From contig NZ_RCWN01000002.1 of assembly GCF_003668555.1 (NCBI RefSeq), forward strand, positions 62,001 through 126,000: 64,000 nt of DNA, read 5' to 3'. The notes beneath the pieces are model-generated. The model was not told the DNA's origin, searched no databases, and saw only the letters and a program-made list of their open reading frames with translations. This document shows, in pieces, positions 16,585 through 25,363 of this stretch; the stretch's first letter is position 1, and the number at the start of each line of letters is the position of its first letter. The position numbers and the translations under genes are program-made. The DNA is from Notoacmeibacter ruber (GTDB lineage: Bacteria > Pseudomonadota > Alphaproteobacteria > Rhizobiales > Rhizobiaceae).

Positions 16585-17422
16585 GGCGACCTCCTCTCAG
16601 AAGCTTCGTGAAGAACCCGGCGTCGCTTTCGCCGGCGGCCTGGCTCTTATGGGCTCCGGCCTTGCGGGGGTGCGGCGCAGGCGCGGCGCGGACGACCGCC
16701 TTGCTCTGTCGGATAACGCCGGCCTTGCCGATGCAGACGGACTCATCGCCGATCCGCAAAACCCAATAGTCGGACGTCCCGTCGACGACGATGCTGCCCC
16801 CATCGGTTCGAGAATTCACAAGTTCCTCACTCTTGTCCGGCCCCACCTTGAAGATGGCCGGGCGAGGGGCGCCCTTGGGCAGCAGAAATGTGGTCTGAAG
16901 CGTGTTGTCCTGGACGGCGATAGGCCGGAACGGTGCGAAACCGGAGACCAGATAATTGTTGTCGACCGGCCCGTCGACGGCGAGGCTCTCGTCAAACTCC
17001 GCTTCCTCGCCGGGATAGCTAAAGATCGTTCGGAACGACTGGCGCGCCACCTCGCCGGGCTCGATCTCGCCGGCGCAATGCAATTCGAACGTGTAGACGC
17101 GGCGGTCGGTATAGACCGTCATATTGGTCAGTGCATTCGGGACGATCGGCTTGATGCTGACCACGTTGCCGGCATTCAGCTTTGTGATCTCCCACGATGC
17201 GCTGTCGCCGATGATGATCGATTCCACCACCTCGCCGGTGTCGAACTGCACTGCGGTGATCGACTTCAGATAGAGGTCGAGACGATAGACATTGTTCTCG
17301 TCATAGACGTAGCGCTTGATACGGCTATCAGTCTGCGAGGCGATCGGCGTCTGCTCGGCCTGAACAGGCCCTACCAGGCAGAACCCGGCACACAGAAGAA
17401 TAAGCAATCTCTTGAAAAACAT
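16574..17422 (-). CDS. virB9: VirB9 outer-membrane core component
   Basis: Periplasmic/outer-membrane subunit of the T4SS core, joined to the VirB7 lipoprotein and VirB10. I chose ATG 17422 (after CGAGG) because it starts a clean signal peptide, MFFKRLLILLCAGFCLVGPVQA; an alternative ATG at 17455 overlaps the virB8 stop. The mature protein shows VirB9/CagX features: SRIKRYVYDENNVYRLDLY, TVYTDRRVYTFELHC in the middle, and a C-terminal beta domain with NNYLVSG and VVDGTSDYWVLRIGDESVC. The length of 282 is normal. Confidence 0.93.
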   Translation of the reverse strand: MFFKRLLILLCAGFCLVGPVQAEQTPIASQTDSRIKRYVYDENNVYRLDLYLKSITAVQFDTGEVVESIIIGDSASWEITKLNAGNVVSIKPIVPNALTNMTVYTDRRVYTFELHCAGEIEPGEVARQSFRTIFSYPGEEAEFDESLAVDGPVDNNYLVSGFAPFRPIAVQDNTLQTTFLLPKGAPRPAIFKVGPDKSEELVNSRTDGGSIVVDGTSDYWVLRIGDESVCIGKAGVIRQSKAVVRAAPAPHPRKAGAHKSQAAGESDAGFFTKLLRGGRHAG

Positions 17423-17451
17423 GACAAAACCTCGAAATTTTTGTTTGAAAA

Positions 17452-18132
17452 TCATTGGTCGGCAGTCTCCGCGTCGATGCGGTAGGAAAGAACCTTGAAG
17501 CCGAGCGGGTTCTTCCAAACGGATTCGAGCGTCGCCTCTTCCTGCGGCTCGAACTCATAGCCCAGTGTCGCCACGAAGCTGCGCGTCGCGGTCGGCTTGC
17601 CTTTTTCCTCGCGCAGCTTGGTGATGCGCACCCGTGCCAGATCAGCGTTGCCGCGCTTGGAGGACGGTGTCTGAGAGATCGACTTCACGACCACGCGCAC
17701 CCGCACATCCCCGCCATAGACGTCGGGCGGATATTGGCGCGATCCCGAATTCCAGATTGCCGCCAGCGTCTCGGCGGCATTGTCGGTGGAGCGCTTCATG
17801 ACATCGGGAATGCGGACCGAATTGTCGGCGGGATCGTAGGTTTCGCGATCGACGACATAGGAGACCAGTTCGGCCTGCAGCACGGCATCCTGCTGCTCCA
17901 GCGAGGCAGGCCGGACCTGGACGATCTTTTCCGCTTCGCCCGTTGTCTTGTCGACCATCACGACATAGGGGCGCTCTTCGCTGAGCGGCAGCATGACGAG
18001 CACGCTTACCAGAGCGAGAACCGCCAGGACCATCGATCCGAGAGCGATCCGCGCCCAACTGTTTCGCTGCTGGCGCAAGGTGAAGAAGACTTCGTCCTCG
18101 AAAGCATGTGGCGTAGGTGTTGTGTCACTCAT
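17452..18132 (-). CDS. virB8: VirB8 inner-membrane assembly factor
   Basis: Bitopic inner-membrane protein that nucleates assembly of the channel. Start at ATG 18132 behind AGGAACATAGCC. It has a short cytoplasmic tail, one membrane segment at about 26-50 (ARIALGSMVLAVLALVSVLV), and a periplasmic NTF2-like domain with YVVMVDKTTGEAEKIVQVRP, LVSYVVDRETYDP and the C-terminal ATLGYEFEPQEEATLESVWKN typical of VirB8. It is 226 residues long. There is no VirB7 gene between virB6 and virB8, unlike Ti plasmids; the lipoprotein sits elsewhere in this operon. Confidence 0.95.
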   Translation of the reverse strand: MSDTTPTPHAFEDEVFFTLRQQRNSWARIALGSMVLAVLALVSVLVMLPLSEERPYVVMVDKTTGEAEKIVQVRPASLEQQDAVLQAELVSYVVDRETYDPADNSVRIPDVMKRSTDNAAETLAAIWNSGSRQYPPDVYGGDVRVRVVVKSISQTPSSKRGNADLARVRITKLREEKGKPTATRSFVATLGYEFEPQEEATLESVWKNPLGFKVLSYRIDAETADQ

Positions 18133-18189
18133 GGCTATGTTCCTGTTGGCGCCGGCAAGCAGACGGCTCGCCGGCCTCGCGATCACTCT

Positions 18190-19428
18190 TTAACTGCGGT
18201 TCAGATTCTGCTGCTCCGGTGTTTCGCCGGATTTGCCCGACCGCCCGCCGGACCCGCCACGACCACCGGAACCGCCGGTCGCTTCCAGATGACGGCGTTC
18301 TGGACTGACCCTTCGCCCCTCGCTGCCCTTGATGTTTTTCGCCAGCCGGTCGTCGCGCCGCTGGGCACGCTGACTGGCGCTCTGGCGCATGGAATTGACC
18401 GCCGATCGGGCAATGGAATATCCGCTGGCGCCTGCCTTCCTGGCGCGGTTCGCCGCGCCAGCGCCATCTCTGGTGCGGCTGATCGTCGACCGGCTCATGG
18501 CCAAGGTACGCATGGTGTTACGCTGGACCATTGTGGCTGCGGCAAAAGCTGCGCCCGCACCCACGGCGGCGACCGATGAAGACGCCAGGGAACTTGCCAT
18601 CGTCGGGATCATGAAGAGCAGCACCAGCGCCGCGATCATGACGAAGAGGAAGCCGAAATAACGCGTCTTGTGCAGGCTGCTTGCGTCGGATGCCGTGAGG
18701 ATCTCGCCGGCAATGTAGAGGACGATCGCCATCAAAGCCGCCGTCAGCAGCGGGATGACCACGAAGCCCATGACGAAGCGGGTCCAGCTCTCGAAATATT
18801 GCCGCGTCTGCTCGGCCATCAGCATGCAGAGCGCCAGCGGCGCCAGACTGATGGAAATGATGAAGCCGATCCGACCGATCAGCACGATGATTGCCGAGGC
18901 GGCGGTGAAAATGCCACCGATAATGAGGATCAGCGCGCCGGTGAAAACGTTGCGGATCGATTTGCCGATATCGAGGATGGACGTATCGCGCAGGAAATCA
19001 TAGGCGATCCAGACGATGGCATGGGCGAACTCGTCCATCGCCGCATAGGTCTTGTTGTCGGCAGACTGGATGATCGCCGGATCGAGCACGTCGGTGCGCA
19101 GGGTGCGGATATGCAGCGCCACGGCCTCGATCATCAAGCCCGCATAGTCGTCCGGCACTTCAACCAGAATGGTGTAGATGCCTTCGAAATTGGCCCATAT
19201 GGTCGCGAAAGAGTAGATCAGAATATATCGCAACCCCCATTTCAGGTATTCCGAATAATTGATCGTCCTGAACTGCACGAGCGAGTTGATGGCGATGAAC
19301 AGCAGCGCAACAAGCGCCACGATCTGCAGTGCATTCCGGATGGGATCGGCCACGCCTTCGAAGATCAGCTGAACATACTCCCTCAGCTCTTCTTCGATGA
19401 CATTGCCAAGATCGGAGATCACGCCCAT
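18190..19428 (-). CDS. virB6: VirB6 polytopic channel protein
   Basis: Polytopic inner-membrane subunit through which substrates pass. It is 412 residues with about six hydrophobic segments, for example IVALVALLFIAINSLVQF, GALILIIGGIFTAASAIIVL, FVVIPLLTAALMAIVLYIAG and FGFLFVMIAALVLLFMIP, and the TrbL/VirB6 stretch GFIISISLAPLALCMLM. The last 110 residues are hydrophilic, Arg-rich and then Gly-rich (GGSGGRGGSGGRSGKSG), longer than in Agrobacterium VirB6. It follows virB5 by 7 bp. Confidence 0.93.
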   Translation of the reverse strand: MGVISDLGNVIEEELREYVQLIFEGVADPIRNALQIVALVALLFIAINSLVQFRTINYSEYLKWGLRYILIYSFATIWANFEGIYTILVEVPDDYAGLMIEAVALHIRTLRTDVLDPAIIQSADNKTYAAMDEFAHAIVWIAYDFLRDTSILDIGKSIRNVFTGALILIIGGIFTAASAIIVLIGRIGFIISISLAPLALCMLMAEQTRQYFESWTRFVMGFVVIPLLTAALMAIVLYIAGEILTASDASSLHKTRYFGFLFVMIAALVLLFMIPTMASSLASSSVAAVGAGAAFAAATMVQRNTMRTLAMSRSTISRTRDGAGAANRARKAGASGYSIARSAVNSMRQSASQRAQRRDDRLAKNIKGSEGRRVSPERRHLEATGGSGGRGGSGGRSGKSGETPEQQNLNRS

Positions 19429-19435
19429 GACACGT

Positions 19436-20227
19436 TCACCGGTTGAAGGTCTTCATATCGATGAAGGTGTCGTCCTGGCCGACCTCCCCACCCAGCATCA
19501 TGAAAAAGCCGCCGGCAACCGAGGCCAGTGCGGCCTGCGTCCGCAACGTCTCGTTGATCTGTTGGGCGACCTCGATCATCACGCGGGTGTTGATGTCGAT
19601 ACTGGTCTTCAGATCCTCGCTCGCCGCCAGTGCGGTCGCATATCCATCGAGCCGTTCCATGCCGGCATTGGCCCGCTTGTAGGAGGCTTCGGCCGTCGAG
19701 GCCGCGATGGCGCCCTGGGATGACAGCCGGGCGACCATCTTCTTGCTCGGCAGTTCATCGTCCTGAAGCGCGAATGCGTCTTCCAGATAATAGTTCTCGC
19801 GGAACTTCTCGAAAGCGGCGACCATGGCCTCCGGCCCTTCGACCGCGCCGCCCATCGCTCCATCGGCCATTTCTTTCAGGCCGAGACCGCCTTCGCGCCC
19901 GGTATCCTCGCCGAGATCGGGAAAATCCTTCGGCCCGGTCTGTGCGTCGCGAATGGATTCAAGCATTTCCTGCTGGGTTTGCAGGCTGGCGAATATCTGG
20001 CCGATACCGCCGCCGATATACCGTGAGAGCTGGACGATCTTCATCAATTGCTGGATGGCGTTCTCGTCGAAGCTCTCATCAGCGTCATCCGGCTTGGTGG
20101 GTGCCGTAACCGTCGGTTCGGTTGCCGGCGTCACGACGTCCTGCGCAAGGACCGTGGACGGCGTCGCTGCGGCGGCAATCAAGGTGAGGGCGGTGCCGCT
20201 GATGGCGGCGTGAAGTGACTGTCTCAT
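19436..20227 (-). CDS. virB5: VirB5 minor pilin
   Basis: Pilus-tip component that contacts recipients. Residues 1-28 form a signal peptide ending STVLA before QDV. The 263-residue protein is mostly helical, as expected for VirB5: QLMKIVQLSRYIGGGIGQIF near the N-terminus, NYYLEDAFAL in the middle, and a long C-terminal helix from TSIDINTRVMIEVAQQINET. Its ATG overlaps the stop of the small lipoprotein gene (ATGA). VirB5 diverges fast, so recognition rests on position, signal peptide and helix pattern. Confidence 0.88.
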   Translation of the reverse strand: MRQSLHAAISGTALTLIAAAATPSTVLAQDVVTPATEPTVTAPTKPDDADESFDENAIQQLMKIVQLSRYIGGGIGQIFASLQTQQEMLESIRDAQTGPKDFPDLGEDTGREGGLGLKEMADGAMGGAVEGPEAMVAAFEKFRENYYLEDAFALQDDELPSKKMVARLSSQGAIAASTAEASYKRANAGMERLDGYATALAASEDLKTSIDINTRVMIEVAQQINETLRTQAALASVAGGFFMMLGGEVGQDDTFIDMKTFNR

Positions 20228-20364
20228 GCCATGGCCCTTTCATCGATCTGGCCATCCAGGGCTTCCCAGATGCAGGCGCAATTGTTCTTGCGGACGGCGG
20301 GGACCGACTGGCACGCGGCCAGGCCTCCAACCGCCACGATGAGCACAAGCAGGATCGTTCTCAT
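20224..20364 (-). CDS. Small lipoprotein between virB4 and virB5 (VirB7-like or entry exclusion)
   Basis: A 46-residue product: MRTILLVLIVAVGGLAAC forms a lipoprotein signal with lipobox LAAC (Cys18), followed by QSVPAVRKNNCACIWEALDG with two more cysteines. It overlaps both neighbours: its ATG shares bases with the virB4 stop and its stop with the virB5 start, so it is certainly translated with them. VirB7 is a short lipoprotein that anchors VirB9 by a disulfide; entry-exclusion lipoproteins also lie near virB5 in some systems. No other VirB7 candidate exists in the operon, which favours the VirB7 role. Confidence 0.8.
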   Translation of the reverse strand: MRTILLVLIVAVGGLAACQSVPAVRKNNCACIWEALDGQIDERAMA

Positions 20365-22721
20365 TGCAACATCTCCATTTGAAAATTGTCACGCTCACGC
20401 CAGCCAGCCGGCGCTTTCTCGCCGCGGCCGCCGCCTAGAATAGCGATGCCCTTGCCAAGGGCGCTGAGGTCGAAATCCAGCACCACGCTGTCCGCGCCGG
20501 ACTTCAGCAGAACCAGGTGATTGTCGACATTGCTGGTCTGCAGGAAGGCGCTCTCAGTCGGCGTCAGGTGAAGCGGCTCCAGCTCCGCCTCGGTGTTGAA
20601 CGAGCTGGGATAGACCAGCCGCGTCACCGAGCTTTCCAGAATGGCGTCACCGGCGGCGCTGTTCTTGATGTGCGAGACGCGCTGCGTCATGAGGACCACG
20701 GCGACGTTCTTCTTTCGCATGGTCAGCATCCAGTCTTTCAGACGCGCCTCGAAATAGGGATCATCGAGCAGCTTCCATGCCTCATCGAGCACCAGGAGCG
20801 TCGGATGCTCGTCCTCGACCAGCCGTTCGATGCGACGGAAGACGTAACTGAGCCAAGCCGTGCGCACCCGGTCATTGTCGAAGATCTCGGTCAAATCGAA
20901 TGCCGTCAGGCGGCCATCGAAAGCCAGGGGATCGGAACCCTTACCGCCGAACAGCCATCCGAACTGGCCTGTTTCGTCCCAACGGCCGAGGCGGTTGTAG
21001 AGATCGCCATCATCATCGGTGGACCGTAGCTGGCTGCGGAACTGCTCGTAATTCTGAAGGCGTTTGTCAGCCGTGACGTTTGACTGGACAGCGTCGTTCA
21101 GCGCCTGAATCTGGATGGGATTGAGAGGCACGCCCTCGTTTTCGGCCAACGCGTTCAACCAGTCGGAGAGCCATGCGGCGCCCCGCGAATCTGCTTCAGC
21201 CTGCATCGGGTTGAAACCGGTATCGACGCCCATGCGTACCGAAGAGTAGCGCCCGCCCATCGCGCGGATCGCCATTTCGAAACCGTTGTCCTTGTCGAAA
21301 ACGATGGTCCGCACATCCAGCCGGTTGGCCTGACTCAGCAGAAATGCCGTACCGAGCGTCTTGCCGGAGCCGGTCTGACCGAGAACGAGTGAATGGCCCA
21401 CGGTTCGCTGGCCCGGCTGCCCGGCAAGATGGAAATTGAAACGGAAGGTTTCACCGCTGGCCGTCGGAAGGATCGTCACCGCATCGCCCCATGGGCATTT
21501 CTCCGGCGGGTTGCCCTTGGGCAGGCCGTGCATGGCGCAAAGGTCGGCGAAATTCTGCGACGAAATCATCGCGGCACGGGTGCGGTAGGTGAAATTGCCG
21601 GGATGCTGGGCAAAGAACGCCGCCCGCGACGAGAAGTTTTCACGGACGATGGCGGCGCCCGCATCCTGCATGGCCCTCGTCACATGGGCCATGGCATCTT
21701 CCAACTCGTCCTCGCTCTGGCAGAACAGCGCGATACTGCAATGATGATCGCCAAACACCACACGGCCCGACGCTACGTCGTCTTCGGCCTCTTCGAGCTG
21801 CGCCATCAGAGACTGGGCCGCGTCTTCCGCCGCCTTCATCTGCTTGCGCACGCGAGAGATCTTGCCTTGCGCGGTGATGTTGTCGATCGGCGTGAAGCTC
21901 TGCGTCACCACCGTATCGTAGGGCAGGTTCAACCGGTCCAGAATGCCGGGATAGGTATCGGTCGGATAGTCTTTCACCGAAACGATGGTGCCGTAGCGCC
22001 CGCCCGGCTGATCGAGACTGTCGCAGTGGAAATACTTGCCGTGAAAGGTGACGTTCGAACTGGCGAGCATATCGGCGAGCGGGGTGAACTTGCCACCGGG
22101 CACCAGGCGTCCGTCCGAGCCGTCGACAACGGTACGCAACCGGCCCAGCCACTCTCCATCATGGACGAACAGACGCCGGGGTTTGGCCTCGGAGACGCCA
22201 ACCATGCAGGTGTTGATCATCTGGTCCAGGCGCAGCGCCCGCACCTTTACTTCCTCGCGGCTGAAGACGTCCTTCGTACCCAGAAGGCTCATCAGCCGCG
22301 CGACGCGCTTTGGCGGGCGGATGACGAGGGTTACCATCGTCACGCGGTCGCGCAGACCGACAGTCTGCAGATAGTCCTGCCAGCGACTGTCGATTTCCTC
22401 GTTGAAGGGATGGCCGCCGACAGGTTTGGCGCTGGGCCGTGTCTCCACCGAAATACGATGGACGTAGTAGGCGACATCGCCCCGCTGCTGCGCGATGAAG
22501 CGAGAGAAGGCATGGCAGAGTTCAGCCGTGAAGCGGTTGTCTATGGTATCAGCATTGATCCCCTCGACGGCGAAGGACGCCATCAGGTCGCCGTCGCGCA
22601 GCATGATCGTCCGGTCGTCGACGATGCTCAGATAGGGCAGGCCGCTGACCAGCCTTTCGCCCTTTCTGGCGCTCTTGTCGACAACTGTGCGAGTAGCGCG
22701 GGTGGTCGGTGCTTCAAGCAT
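20361..22721 (-). CDS. virB4: VirB4 secretion ATPase
   Basis: Large inner-membrane-associated ATPase that drives pilus biogenesis and substrate transfer. It is 786 residues, with a CagE/TrbE/VirB N-terminal domain (starts near DRTIMLRDGDLMASFAVEG) and a C-terminal RecA-type domain with Walker A LGQTGSGKTLG (about 445-455), IVFDKDNG, Walker B TLLVLDEAWKLLDDP, and a downstream RKKNVAVVLMTQ motif. The start overlaps the virB3 3' end by 8 bp and the stop overlaps the small lipoprotein start. Confidence 0.97.
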   Translation of the reverse strand: MLEAPTTRATRTVVDKSARKGERLVSGLPYLSIVDDRTIMLRDGDLMASFAVEGINADTIDNRFTAELCHAFSRFIAQQRGDVAYYVHRISVETRPSAKPVGGHPFNEEIDSRWQDYLQTVGLRDRVTMVTLVIRPPKRVARLMSLLGTKDVFSREEVKVRALRLDQMINTCMVGVSEAKPRRLFVHDGEWLGRLRTVVDGSDGRLVPGGKFTPLADMLASSNVTFHGKYFHCDSLDQPGGRYGTIVSVKDYPTDTYPGILDRLNLPYDTVVTQSFTPIDNITAQGKISRVRKQMKAAEDAAQSLMAQLEEAEDDVASGRVVFGDHHCSIALFCQSEDELEDAMAHVTRAMQDAGAAIVRENFSSRAAFFAQHPGNFTYRTRAAMISSQNFADLCAMHGLPKGNPPEKCPWGDAVTILPTASGETFRFNFHLAGQPGQRTVGHSLVLGQTGSGKTLGTAFLLSQANRLDVRTIVFDKDNGFEMAIRAMGGRYSSVRMGVDTGFNPMQAEADSRGAAWLSDWLNALAENEGVPLNPIQIQALNDAVQSNVTADKRLQNYEQFRSQLRSTDDDGDLYNRLGRWDETGQFGWLFGGKGSDPLAFDGRLTAFDLTEIFDNDRVRTAWLSYVFRRIERLVEDEHPTLLVLDEAWKLLDDPYFEARLKDWMLTMRKKNVAVVLMTQRVSHIKNSAAGDAILESSVTRLVYPSSFNTEAELEPLHLTPTESAFLQTSNVDNHLVLLKSGADSVVLDFDLSALGKGIAILGGGRGEKAPAGWRERDNFQMEMLQ

Positions 22722-22992
22722 GATAGACCAGCCCTTCGCCCTTCATCAGCTCGGGCGACATGCGGGTCTTCTGCACGGTCGCGATGAAGACGTTGATGAT
22801 TTTGGGGTCATAGGCGGCGAGCCCGCGAAGCGCGGCGTAACCGACGCTGCTGACCGTGATCAGATAGATAAAGGATTGGCTGAGGATGAACCCGAGCATG
22901 GTGATGACGATCAGCACGACGAGGTAGAGGATCGGCAGCCCGGCAAAGGTGACTTCGCGCGTCAAGCCAATGAAAAGCGGTGTGTTCTGCAT
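22714..22992 (-). CDS. virB3: VirB3 inner-membrane protein
   Basis: Short inner-membrane protein needed with VirB4 for pilus assembly. It is 92 residues; NTPLFIGLTREVTFAGLPIL at the N-terminus is typical of VirB3, followed by two hydrophobic helices (LYLVVLIVITMLGFILS and FIYLITVSSVGYAALRG). It overlaps the virB4 start. Upstream is an 83-bp gap to virB2. Confidence 0.93.
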   Translation of the reverse strand: MQNTPLFIGLTREVTFAGLPILYLVVLIVITMLGFILSQSFIYLITVSSVGYAALRGLAAYDPKIINVFIATVQKTRMSPELMKGEGLVYHA

Positions 22993-23075
22993 GGCGGTTT
23001 CTCTGGAAAGGAGGCGTCAGGGACGGCCCACCGCCACCTGGAGGTGCGGGGCGGTGAGCCGCGTGAGGCCCGTCG

Positions 23076-23387
23076 TCAGGAGGCGGACAGGCCCTCGACG
23101 AAGGTCGCGCCGCCGAAGACGATCGCGATGCCGATGACGATCGAGGCCGCGAACACCCAGTCCATGCGGCCCGTCATGAAGGAGAAACCGACCGCAATGA
23201 CGGCCAAGGCGGAAATGGCGACGCCGATCGGTCCCGTAATGAGATCGACGATCTCTTCCAGAAACGTCTCCATGCCGGAGAAATCCTGAGCGGCGCTTGG
23301 CTCCGTCAGAAGCGCAGAGATCAACAATGTCATTCCCAAGACTGAAACGACATTATGCGAGGTGATATTACGAATGAAATCTTCCAT
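23076..23387 (-). CDS. virB2: VirB2 major pilin
   Basis: Major subunit of the conjugative pilus. The 103-residue precursor has a long signal region (VLGMTLLISALLTEPSAAQ), an acidic amphipathic stretch (FSGMETFLEEIVDLI) and two hydrophobic helices (GPIGVAISALAVIAVGFSF and WVFAASIVIGIAIVFGGATF), the VirB2/TrbC arrangement. A 119-bp AT-rich gap separates it from virB1 and includes an imperfect dyad TTGCAATATTCAA at 23402-23414, which could be a promoter or operator element but is not a clear vir box. Confidence 0.92.
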   Translation of the reverse strand: MEDFIRNITSHNVVSVLGMTLLISALLTEPSAAQDFSGMETFLEEIVDLITGPIGVAISALAVIAVGFSFMTGRMDWVFAASIVIGIAIVFGGATFVEGLSAS

Positions 23388-23506
23388 GGCTCAATTTTCC
23401 GTTGCAATATTCAAAATAAAAAACAATTCGAACCCGATATTCCGACTATAAAAATTTTCGGCGGGCTCTGCCGTTACTCATCGCAGCTGTACCTCCATCC
23501 GTTCTC

Positions 23507-25363
23507 CTACCGATTCTTTGCCGCGCGGCGCTTTTCAGCCCTTGCCGCGACGATGGCCTTTTTGCGCTCCAGCGCCCGGGCCTGACGCTTCGCCGCGCGT
23601 TTGTCCGCACGAACCCGTGCCGCCCGCGCCTTGTCCGGATCGCTCCGGCGTTTCTCCGCCCGCGCTTCGGCGCGCGCTCGCATCTTCGCCAGACGACGCT
23701 CCTGCCGGCTGCTTTCGCTGGCTGGTTTGGCGGTTCTTGCGCGGCGCGCCTTTCGTGCATCCTCGGCGGCTTGTCTGCGTGCCTCGGCCTTGGCGCGGGC
23801 GCGGGCCTTCATGACGGCAAGAGCGCGCTCCTGCCGGGTGGCATTCCGCGATACCGAAACCTTCAGACTCTTGGCGGACGCGTGTTTTTTCACAGCGCGT
23901 CGCTGTGGCACGGCAGCCCGACCTTTGGCCGCTTTGCGCTTGGTCTCTGGCAGCGTTTCTTTCGCACGCGGCGCCGGAGCGGGCTCCACGTCAACCGGAA
24001 CCGGCTCCTGGCGTGCCATCTTTTCCAGCAACGCATTTGCTTCGGCTCGTGTCTCGTCCTGCTCTTCGTCGAAGGCCAGCAGCGTGGCATGCGCATGATC
24101 GCCCCTGAGACGGTTCGACCCGTCCTCGATCACTTGATAGGGCGGATTGGGCGTATGACTGACCGCATGAAAGATGTCTGACACATATTGCCGGGTCTCG
24201 TGAAAGGGTGGAATGCCATTATATTTACGGACATTGCCGGGTCCCGCATTGTAAGCGGCAAGGGCCAGTTCAGGTTTGCCGAACCGATCCAGCATGTCGG
24301 TGAGGTAAGCGGCCGCGCCGGTCAGGTTCTGATGCGGAGCGAAGGAATTGCGGACACCCAGCATCTTCGCCGTCGCCGGCATGAGCTGGCCGAGGCCGCG
24401 CGCACCGACAGGCGAAACCGCCCGCGGATTGAAATTGCTTTCCCTCTGGATCAACTTCAGAAACAGCGCCACGAACCCCTCTTCGCTGAGATCAGCACGC
24501 GCAACGGCGGGTCGCTTGGCGAAGCGACGGCCAACGGCGATGGCAAGATCGCGCATCTTTCGCTGGCTCTGCGACAGGCGCTGACCAAGTCGACGCGGAT
24601 GCGGCAGTTTCAGCTCTCGACGAGTGGTTTCCAACAGAGCGATCTGCTTATGCCAATCGCGGATGGTCGACCCGACCGTGGCCAGGGCGGCGACGGGGGA
24701 GGCAGGGGGAGGGGCAACCGCCTCTGTAGCTGTCACGGTCGGGTCGTTACGGAGGGGCTTGTGCCCCAATGCTGTAAGGGCTCGGGCGAGGGCTTGGCCC
24801 GGAACGAATTTCTGCGCGTCGATCCGCGAAGGAGGGCGATGGCTGATCGCCCGAAAGCTTGCCGGCTGGGGACCGACGCGAACGACAGGTGAATCCGCCT
24901 TATCGAACAGGATGGCATCAGCCTCGACGAGGATATGGATATCGGGAATATCCTGCCGTGCCGAAAAGGGGAGCGACCCGGCCGTGGCCAGGGCGGTGAC
25001 GGGGGACGTCTGGGGAGGGGCTGCCGCCTCTGTGGCCGTCACGGCCGGGTCTTCTCGGGAGCCATCGCGTTCGGTAGTCGCTAGCGCGATTGCGGAGCCC
25101 ATATCGATCGGGATCTGCTGCGCGGCGATTGCCGACGGTATTTTGACGCTTCCGGCTCTGAAACCTTTCGGAGAAGAGGCAGGCGGCGGGCCTTTCAACA
25201 CGCCGCCTGCTGTCGTTGAGACTTTCGAGATGGGGTCTTCTTCAAATAAAGCCGACCGGTAAATACATACCTGGGCAGCAATGACAGCAGCTGTGACAGT
25301 TGTAACACCCACTGCAGTCTTCATACGATTATATTTTTCATCTTTCACATAGTAAGACGACAT
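23507..25363 (-). CDS. virB1: VirB1 lytic transglycosylase with long repeat linker and basic tail
   Basis: Periplasmic enzyme that opens peptidoglycan for the secretion channel. The hydrophobic signal starts at MKTAVGVTTVTAAVIAAQV; I place the start at ATG 25363 (MSSYYVK), but 25324 is possible. Residues 60-260 are a Pro/Ala linker with two copies of a repeat (VTATEAAAPPQTSPVTALAT and VTATEAVAPPPASPVAALAT). The SLT domain has LIQRESNFNPRAVSPVGARG (catalytic Glu near 304), LGQLMPATA and LAAYNAGPGNVRKYNG. The last 180 residues are Arg/Lys/Ala-rich and helical (RAEARAEKRR), not usual for VirB1. Total length (618) is more than twice that of Agrobacterium VirB1. Confidence 0.88.
   Translation of the reverse strand: MSSYYVKDEKYNRMKTAVGVTTVTAAVIAAQVCIYRSALFEEDPISKVSTTAGGVLKGPPPASSPKGFRAGSVKIPSAIAAQQIPIDMGSAIALATTERDGSREDPAVTATEAAAPPQTSPVTALATAGSLPFSARQDIPDIHILVEADAILFDKADSPVVRVGPQPASFRAISHRPPSRIDAQKFVPGQALARALTALGHKPLRNDPTVTATEAVAPPPASPVAALATVGSTIRDWHKQIALLETTRRELKLPHPRRLGQRLSQSQRKMRDLAIAVGRRFAKRPAVARADLSEEGFVALFLKLIQRESNFNPRAVSPVGARGLGQLMPATAKMLGVRNSFAPHQNLTGAAAYLTDMLDRFGKPELALAAYNAGPGNVRKYNGIPPFHETRQYVSDIFHAVSHTPNPPYQVIEDGSNRLRGDHAHATLLAFDEEQDETRAEANALLEKMARQEPVPVDVEPAPAPRAKETLPETKRKAAKGRAAVPQRRAVKKHASAKSLKVSVSRNATRQERALAVMKARARAKAEARRQAAEDARKARRARTAKPASESSRQERRLAKMRARAEARAEKRRSDPDKARAARVRADKRAAKRQARALERKKAIVAARAEKRRAAKNR

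Noticed and set aside
23402..23414. TTGCAATATTCAA as a VirG vir box upstream of virB2
   Set aside because: The dyad is imperfect and does not match TNCAATTGAAAY; kept only as a remark in the virB2 entry.
24945..24960. T-DNA border-like GGCAGGATAT on the minus strand
   Set aside because: Only the core matches; the flanking border bases (TATNNNNNNGTAAA) are absent and the site is inside virB1 coding sequence.
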